From Oribacterium sp. UBA3737 (GTDB lineage: Bacteria; Bacillota_A; Clostridia; Lachnospirales; Lachnospiraceae), in the NCBI GenBank assembly GCA_002371295.1, contig DFGZ01000355.1:1-19337 (forward strand): a DNA stretch of 19,337 bases, read 5' to 3'. Under the pieces are notes generated by a model. That model was not told the DNA's origin. It saw only the letters and a program-made list of their open reading frames with translations, and did not search any database. Below, piece by piece: positions 14,318 through 19,337 of the stretch. The translations under genes were made by a program, and so were the position numbers. How positions within the stretch are numbered: the stretch's first letter is position 1; each line of letters opens with the position of its first letter.

Positions 14318-14355
14318 GGAAAATAATAAAAAAACCGCTTAAATACGCAGGTTTT
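14318..14355 (-). terminator. Terminator-like hairpin facing the minus strand, without an obvious gene
   Basis: On the minus strand AAAACC-t-GC pairs with GC-GGTTTT around an 8-nt loop and runs into TTTATTATTTT. This is the shape of an intrinsic terminator, but the sequence that would feed it (14356-14500, minus strand) contains no convincing coding region. It may insulate the tad promoter from antisense transcription or end a short RNA. The rest of the 382-nt tad-manC interval holds only the palindrome and the promoters listed. Confidence 0.4.
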
Positions 14356-14505
14356 GAGATGATAAAAGGATGAATTTTTAAGCAGTCAAATTTCCGGATA
14401 AGGCAGAAAAACATATTCCTTGTCGAATGACAACAAAACAATCGGAGCTTTATGGTGATTTTCAACAAATGCCTTGATTTTTCGTAATTATTAATACGTA
14501 CTCAA

Positions 14506-14533
14506 TTGATAAACACGGGCGATATGCTAAAAT
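14506..14533 (+). promoter_or_regulatory. Promoter of the manC operon
   Basis: TTGATA (14506-14511) is followed, 16 nt later, by TAAAAT (14528-14533), which is preceded by TGc, an extended -10. The start would lie about 20 nt before the manC ribosome binding site AAAAGGAG. Confidence 0.65.
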
Positions 14534-14560
14534 ATCAAGGTCCAAAAGGAGAATGATTTT

Positions 14561-15883
14561 ATGAATATAATTTTACTTTCAGGTGGATCGGGAAAAAGAT
14601 TATGGCCCCTTTCCAACGATATAAGATCCAAGCAGTTTATAAAGATATTCAAGGATTCCGACGGAAGCTATGAATCCATGATCGAGAGAGTATACCGTCA
14701 GATACGTAAGGTGGACAGTGATGCCAATGTTACCATTGCCACATCAAAGACCCAGGTCTCTTCGATACTGAATCTCCTGGGTGACAAGGTTAATATTTCT
14801 GTGGAACCAACCCGTCGTGATACATTTCCGGCCATCGTACTGGCAACCGCATATCTCAGGGAGAAGTGCGGAGTTTCAGAGGAAGAGTCTGTGGTGGTAT
14901 GTCCGGTGGATCCCTATGTTAATGATGACTATTTCAGTGCCTTGAGAAATCTGTCGGAGCAGGCAGACAAAGGAGAGGCAAATCTGGTACTTATGGGTAT
15001 AGAGCCCACATTCCCTTCCGAAAAGTACGGATATATCATTCCCGAAAGTGAGGATGAGGTTTCCTGTGTAAAGACCTTTAAGGAAAAGCCTGATATGAAG
15101 ACCGCAGAGGGATATATCGGTCAGGGGGCATTGTGGAACGGCGGTGTTTTCGCATATAAGATAAAGTACGTGCTGGATCGGGCCCATGAGCTCATAGATT
15201 TTACCGGTTATCAGGATCTTTTTGATAAATACGAGACACTGAAGAAAATAAGCTTTGACTATGCTGTTGTTGAGCACGAACCCAGGATTCAGGTCATGCG
15301 TTTCAAAGGCGAGTGGAAGGATATCGGAACCTGGAATACCCTGACAGAAGAGATGTCGGAGCCTGTCATAGGGGCCGGAGTTCTGGGAGAGAACTGTGAA
15401 GATGTCCATATCGTAAATGAGCTGAGCATTCCCATACTTGCCATGGGAATGAAGGATGTGGTTATTTCAGCCAGTTCTCAGGGAATTCTGGTAAGTGATA
15501 TAGATGCAAGTGCCCGCATTAAAACCTATGTCGATAAGCTCCCTGACAGAATAATGTTCGCAGATAAATCCTGGGGAGATTTCCACGTGCTTGATGTTTC
15601 GGAAAATGCCATGACAGTGAGAGTAGTGGTTAAGCCCGGACATCATATGAGCTATCACAGCCATCACGGAAGAGACGAGGTCTGGACTGTCATTTCCGGT
15701 ACAGGCACAGTGACCATAGACGGAGTTGAAAGAACGATAAAGGCAGGAGACTCGGTGAATATCCCTAAGGGTACAAAGCATACAGTGAGAGCCGGTGAAT
15801 CAGAGCCTCTGACCATGATAGAGATTCAGATGGGTACTGAAATATCCGTTGAGGATAAAGAGAAATACTTTTTGGATAAATGA
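14561..15883 (+). CDS. manC: Mannose-1-phosphate guanylyltransferase with C-terminal cupin (ManC-type)
   Basis: A 440-residue cytoplasmic enzyme making GDP-mannose from mannose-1-phosphate and GTP. The nucleotidyltransferase domain has the signature LSGGSGKRLWPLS (residues 6-18), then the conserved EPTRRDT (82-88), PVDPYV (115-120), FKEKP (173-177) and ALWNGGVF (190-197). The C-terminal cupin (about 335-435) has HHMSYHSHHGRDEVWTVISG with the metal-binding H-x-H and Glu pattern, then GDSVNIPKGTKHTV. In type II enzymes this cupin has mannose-6-phosphate isomerase activity, so both steps may be present, though that activity is not certain from sequence. The ATG follows AAAAGGAG. It overlaps the next gene by 4 nt (ATGA). 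GDP-mannose feeds exopolysaccharide or glycoprotein mannosylation. Confidence 0.92.
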   Translation: MNIILLSGGSGKRLWPLSNDIRSKQFIKIFKDSDGSYESMIERVYRQIRKVDSDANVTIATSKTQVSSILNLLGDKVNISVEPTRRDTFPAIVLATAYLREKCGVSEEESVVVCPVDPYVNDDYFSALRNLSEQADKGEANLVLMGIEPTFPSEKYGYIIPESEDEVSCVKTFKEKPDMKTAEGYIGQGALWNGGVFAYKIKYVLDRAHELIDFTGYQDLFDKYETLKKISFDYAVVEHEPRIQVMRFKGEWKDIGTWNTLTEEMSEPVIGAGVLGENCEDVHIVNELSIPILAMGMKDVVISASSQGILVSDIDASARIKTYVDKLPDRIMFADKSWGDFHVLDVSENAMTVRVVVKPGHHMSYHSHHGRDEVWTVISGTGTVTIDGVERTIKAGDSVNIPKGTKHTVRAGESEPLTMIEIQMGTEISVEDKEKYFLDK

Positions 15884-17703
15884 TGGAGAATTATATGGAT
15901 TATTTTGAAGAATATAAGCGTTGGACCGAGCTTGCAAAGGGGGCTGACGAAGATATAGAGAAAGAACTTCTTGATATGGAGGGTGATGAAGGAAAGATCG
16001 AGGATGCTTTTTACAGAGATCTGGAGTTCGGCACCGGAGGACTCAGGGGAGTTATCGGCGCAGGAACCAACCGTATGAATGTCTACACCGTTCGAAAGGC
16101 ATCTCAGGGACTCGCGAACTATGTGGTGAGCAGGTATCCGGCAGAGAAACGACGTATCGCAGTCTCCAGAGACAGCCGTATAAAATCAGATGTCTTTGCA
16201 AGGACCGCTGCATCGGTCTTTGCCGCCAACGGAATAGACGTTTATATCTATGAGGATATCATGCCTACACCCTGTCTCAGCTTTGCGGTAAGAGAGCTTG
16301 ACTGTGCAGCAGGCGTCATGGTTACGGCCAGCCACAATCCTTCAAAGTATAACGGTTATAAGGTATACGGGGATGATGGGTGCCAGATCACAACCGGAGC
16401 TGCGGCGGAAATATTGGCAGAAATCGAAAAGACAGATATATTCAGCGGCATTAAGAGCCTTGAATTCAGAACAGAGGGTACAAGAGATGAGGCAGAGTCA
16501 ATTACAGTTGATGGTTCATCTGATGGAAGAACAGGAAGGATCTATCTGATAGGACCGAAGGTCTATACCGATTTCATCGAAAATGTTAAGGCTCAGTCGG
16601 TTCTTTCGGATGGAGATGCCGTAGACAGAAACGTTGCCATAGTTTATTCACCTCTTAACGGCACAGGATTAAAGCCTGTCACCAGAGCCCTCAGGGAGAG
16701 CGGCTATACAAACATCACTGTTGTAAAGGAGCAGGAAGCTCCGGACGGCAATTTCCCGACCTGTCCATACCCTAATCCTGAGATCAAAGAGGCCATGGCA
16801 CTCGGCATGGAATATGCAAGGAGGGAAAACGCGGATCTTCTGCTGGCAACCGATCCGGACTGTGACAGAGTCGGAATCGCCGTTAAGGATGAAAGAGGAG
16901 AGTACCGCCTTTTAAGCGGAAATGAGACAGGCATACTGCTCCTTGACTATATTGCGAGCCTTCGAAAGAAGAACGGAAGCATGCCGGAGAATCCGGTTAT
17001 GGTAAAGACCATAGTCACCATGGATATGGCAGAGCGTATTGCTGAGCACTACGGAATAAAGACAGTCAATGTACTTACCGGCTTTAAATTCATAGGTGAG
17101 CATATAGGAAGACTTGAAAGTGAAGGCAGGGAAGATGATTACATATTCGGGTTCGAAGAGAGTTACGGCTATTTAAGCGGTGGATATGTGAGAGACAAGG
17201 ATGCCGTTGACGGAGCCTTCCTTATCTGCGAGATGTTCTCATATTACAAGACAAAGGGCATAAGTCTTCTGGATAAGCTTTCAGAGCTTTACAGGGAGTA
17301 TGGCTATTGCCTGAATACACTTCACAGCTTCCAGTTCGAGGGATCCGCAGGCTTTGAAAAGATGCAGAGGATAATGCAGCAGTTCCGCATGGATTCTTAT
17401 GAGGCAAAGCTTCAGGGCGCATCAGTACCTGAGGATAAGCCGGGACAGCATCAGGCCGAGGCATTGGAAAGCTTCGGATGTAAAAAGATAGAAAAGCTCC
17501 TGGATTATAAGCCGGGACTTGAGGGACTTCCAAAGTCCGATGTGCTTAAGTATCTGCTGAGCGATCATTGTTCTGTGGTCATCCGCCCGTCGGGAACAGA
17601 GCCAAAGCTTAAAGCATATATCTCCATAAGCGCGGAAAGCCGTGAGGAGGCGGAAGCTGTTGAAGAGAAGATAACTTCAGAGCTTCAGGAAAGAATGAAG
17701 TAA
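15880..17703 (+). CDS. Phosphohexomutase (phosphomannomutase/phosphoglucomutase, PgcA-like)
   Basis: A 607-residue cytoplasmic alpha-D-phosphohexomutase, converting hexose-6-phosphate to hexose-1-phosphate. The N-terminus FYRDLEFGTGGLRGVIGAGTN (about 44-64) marks the long PgcA/PGM2-type branch. Catalytic Ser151 is in TASHNPSKYNGYK, the Mg-binding loop is DPDCDRVG (about 326-333), the sugar-specificity loop lies in GFEESYGYLSG, and the phosphate-binding loop is RPSGTEPK (569-576). The length fits this branch. Its start overlaps the manC stop (ATGA), so the two are co-translated, and mannose phosphate is a likely substrate. PgcA-type enzymes can also use glucose phosphate, so both directions, cell wall or glycogen, remain possible. 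A strong terminator follows. Confidence 0.92.
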   Translation: MMENYMDYFEEYKRWTELAKGADEDIEKELLDMEGDEGKIEDAFYRDLEFGTGGLRGVIGAGTNRMNVYTVRKASQGLANYVVSRYPAEKRRIAVSRDSRIKSDVFARTAASVFAANGIDVYIYEDIMPTPCLSFAVRELDCAAGVMVTASHNPSKYNGYKVYGDDGCQITTGAAAEILAEIEKTDIFSGIKSLEFRTEGTRDEAESITVDGSSDGRTGRIYLIGPKVYTDFIENVKAQSVLSDGDAVDRNVAIVYSPLNGTGLKPVTRALRESGYTNITVVKEQEAPDGNFPTCPYPNPEIKEAMALGMEYARRENADLLLATDPDCDRVGIAVKDERGEYRLLSGNETGILLLDYIASLRKKNGSMPENPVMVKTIVTMDMAERIAEHYGIKTVNVLTGFKFIGEHIGRLESEGREDDYIFGFEESYGYLSGGYVRDKDAVDGAFLICEMFSYYKTKGISLLDKLSELYREYGYCLNTLHSFQFEGSAGFEKMQRIMQQFRMDSYEAKLQGASVPEDKPGQHQAEALESFGCKKIEKLLDYKPGLEGLPKSDVLKYLLSDHCSVVIRPSGTEPKLKAYISISAESREEAEAVEEKITSELQERMK

Positions 17704-17752
17704 ATGACAGCCCGCAGCAATCAGATTTAGTTTTACAGTTCAGCTGCATATA

Positions 17753-17804
17753 AAAAAACCGGTGAATTGTCCGATTACCGAATCGGACAGTTCACCGTTT
17801 TTTT
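17753..17804 (+). terminator. Strong intrinsic terminator of the manC-phosphohexomutase operon
   Basis: CGGTGAATTGTCCGAT (17760-17775) pairs with ATCGGACAGTTCACCG (17782-17797) with a single T-G wobble around a 6-nt loop. It is followed by seven T and preceded by seven A, so it could also stop transcripts on the other strand. Confidence 0.93.
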
Positions 17805-17890
17805 ATTGTGGAATAAGGCTTGAGACTGATGGTGTTTTTTAGTGCCCCCAGAGTCTTTGGAAGGAGTAAAAATATAAAAACAAAATAAAA

Positions 17891-17917
17891 TTAGCACTCG
17901 ACACTTGAAAGTGCTAA
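17891..17917 (+). promoter_or_regulatory. CIRCE element (HrcA operator) upstream of clpB
   Basis: TTAGCACTC (17891-17899), 9-nt spacer, AAGTGCTAA (17909-17917). This matches the consensus TTAGCACTC-N9-GAGTGCTAA with one mismatch in the right arm. It covers the -35 of the clpB promoter, so HrcA binding would block initiation until heat shock. Confidence 0.92.
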
Positions 17918-17932
17918 CAACCGAGCTATAAT
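17905..17932 (+). promoter_or_regulatory. clpB promoter
   Basis: TTGAAA (17905-17910), inside the CIRCE element, is spaced 16 nt from a perfect TATAAT (17927-17932). The leader to the ATG is about 60 nt and ends with GAGGAGGA. Between the previous terminator and this promoter (17805-17890) I see nothing else. Confidence 0.8.
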
Positions 17933-17999
17933 CATTAGTAACAGAGGGAAACAGATCCGGAGGTTTTCCCTGTATATTATTTGAGGAGGACTTCAGTTT

Positions 18000-19337
18000 A
18001 TGAATATTAATAAGTTCACTAAGAAATCAATCGAAGCTATAAATAAATGTCAGGATATAATCACAGAATACGGTAATCAGTATGTTGAGCAGATACATAT
18101 TTTATACAGCCTTATCACCATTGATGAGAGCCTTATCGCCCAGCTTCTGAAGAAAATGGGAGTTCCTGTGGAGAGGTTCACCGAAAGTCTGGAATCTGAA
18201 ATCTCAAAACTTCCGAAGGTCACAGGAACAGGTCAGATGTACATGTCTCAGCCCGCAAATCTGGCTCTCACAAGGGCTGAGGATCATGCAAAGTCTATGG
18301 GAGACGAGTATGTTTCCGTGGAGCATATTTTCCTTTCCATCATGAAGGAAGCGGATTCTACGGTAAAGCGCCTTTTAAACGAGTTTAACATTACAAAAGA
18401 CGGCTTCCTTAAAGCACTTTCCGAAGTACGCGGAAACCAGAGGGTGGTTTCGGATAATCCGGAGGATGTTTATGATACCCTGAACAAGTATGGATATGAG
18501 ATGGTGCAGCATGCCAGGGATCAGAAGATGGATCCCATCATCGGACGAGATGATGAAATCCGTAACATCATAAGGATTCTGAGCAGAAAGACAAAGAACA
18601 ATCCGGTTCTTATAGGTGAGCCAGGTGTCGGTAAAACAGCCGTAGTAGAAGGTCTTGCCCAAAGGATAGCAAAGGGTGAAGTTCCGGAGAGTCTTAAGGA
18701 TAAAAAGGTATTTGCCCTTAATATGGGTTCTCTTGTGGCCGGAGCAAAGTACAGAGGAGAATTTGAGGAGAGACTTAAGGCGGTTCTTGATGAAGTTAAA
18801 AAATCCGAAGGACAGATACTTATGTTCATCGATGAGCTTCACACTATAGTGGGAGCAGGAAGAACAGACGGTGCCATGGATGCGGGAAATATCCTTAAGC
18901 CCATGCTGGCAAGAGGAGAGCTTCACTGTATCGGTGCCACTACCCTTGACGAGTACCACAAGTATATAGAAAAGGATGCGGCTCTTGAGAGACGTTTCCA
19001 GCCTGTACAGATAGATGAGCCAGATGTGGAGGATACCATTTACATTTTGAGAGGTATCAAGGAAAGCTACGAGCAGTATCATGGAGTTACCATTACGGAC
19101 AATGCACTTGTGGCGGCAGCAGCATTATCCGACAGATACATCTCCGACAGATTTCTTCCGGATAAGGCCATAGATTTGGTGGATGAAGCCTGCTCTATGG
19201 TGAAGACCCAGATGGAATCCATGCCTGAGGATATGGCTGAGATCCAGAGCAGGATAGCCCAGCTGAGGATGGAGCAGATATCCCTCAAGAAGGAAGATGA
19301 TAAGCTCTCAAATGAACGTCTGCAGGAGATAGAGAAG
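18000..19337 (+). CDS. clpB: ClpB-type AAA+ disaggregase, N-terminal half (3' end outside window)
   Basis: 446 residues are visible. The N-domain (about 1-145) starts [16 protein letters not shown]. The first AAA module has Walker A GEPGVGKT (206-213), the pore-loop region [12 protein letters not shown], Walker B MFIDELHT (Asp278-Glu279), the sensor [12 protein letters not shown] and the Arg finger in ALERRFQPV. After [12 protein letters not shown] comes the start of the coiled-coil middle domain ([19 protein letters not shown]). That insertion point and sequence fit ClpB rather than ClpC. With DnaK, ClpB resolves protein aggregates in the cytoplasm. The start follows a strong GAGGAGGA site. 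The second AAA module is cut off by the window end. The CIRCE element indicates HrcA control. Confidence 0.93.
   Translation, partial: MNINKFTKKSIEAINKCQDIITEYGNQYVEQIHILYSLITIDESLIAQLLKKMGVPVERFTESLESEISKLPKVTGTGQMYMSQPANLALTRAEDHAKSMGDEYVSVEHIFLSIMKEADSTVKRLLNEFNITKDGFLKALSEVRGNQRVVSDNPEDVYDTLNKYGYEMVQHARDQKMDPIIGRDDEIRNIIRILSRKTKNNPVLIGEPGVGKTAVVEGLAQRIAKGEVPESLKDKKVFALNMGSLVAGAKYRGEFEERLKAVLDEVKKSEGQILMFIDELHTIVGAGRTDGAMDAGNILKPMLARGELHCIGATTLDEYHKYIEKDAALERRFQPVQIDEPDVEDTIYILRGIKESYEQYHGVTITDNALVAAAALSDRYISDRFLPDKAIDLVDEACSMVKTQMESMPEDMAEIQSRIAQLRMEQISLKKEDDKLSNERLQEIEK

Noticed and set aside
14262..14468. 68-residue minus-strand open frame between tad and manC
   Set aside because: It runs through the terminator-like hairpin and part of the palindrome, has no ribosome binding site and has an AT-driven Phe/Ile/Cys-rich composition.
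14876..15409. 177-residue minus-strand open frame opposite manC
   Set aside because: It is fully antisense to conserved nucleotidyltransferase motifs and has no ribosome binding site.
18375..19082. 235-residue minus-strand open frame opposite clpB
   Set aside because: It is antisense to a strongly conserved AAA+ coding region; the open frame reflects codon bias of clpB.

Overview
The base composition (AT-leaning, moderate), strong purine-rich Shine-Dalgarno sites, a HrcA/CIRCE heat-shock operator and the particular protein families (Flp1-like pilin, DUF5702, DUF6382) point to a Clostridia-type Firmicute, most likely Lachnospiraceae (Butyrivibrio-like). This is inference from gene content; there is no rRNA or marker gene to settle it. 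No mobile element, tRNA, rRNA or CRISPR array was seen.

Layout. Positions 1-3676 (+ strand) hold the 3' part of a glycogen branching enzyme gene (glgB), an APH/choline-kinase-like phosphotransferase, the tRNA t6A dehydratase tcdA, and an unrecognised 191-aa protein. These look like separate units: factor-independent terminators follow glgB and the phosphotransferase gene. Positions 14178 down to 3689 (- strand) are one compact block of eleven genes with overlaps or short gaps, a Tad/Flp (type IVc) pilus-like locus. In transcription order it encodes prepilin peptidase 1 (TadV), TadZ, the ATPase TadA, membrane platform TadB and TadC, an Flp1-like pilin, a DUF5702 protein, a TadE-like pseudopilin with two zinc-ribbon-like modules, prepilin peptidase 2, a tiny leaderless pilin-like protein and a DUF6382 protein. 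No secretin or outer-membrane Rcp/CpaB-type gene is present, as expected for a monoderm cell.

Positions 14179-14560 form a divergent control region with a near-perfect 43-nt palindrome just upstream of the likely tad promoter, a terminator-like hairpin, and a good promoter for the + strand pair manC (mannose-1-phosphate guanylyltransferase with cupin) and a phosphohexomutase. These two can supply GDP-mannose from mannose-6-phosphate. A strong terminator ends that operon. The last part carries a CIRCE element over a promoter, then clpB, cut off by the window end in its middle domain.

How it fits together. TadZ positions and TadA powers the machine. TadB and TadC form the membrane base. One or both peptidases mature Flp and the TadE-like subunits, which are assembled or secreted across the single membrane. 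The unusual parts are the two peptidases, the tandem H-C-C-C modules on the TadE protein, the large extracytoplasmic insert in TadC, the minimal leaderless pilin-like protein, and the hairpin-rich leader immediately before the pilin gene. Together these make the locus a divergent Tad variant worth attention.
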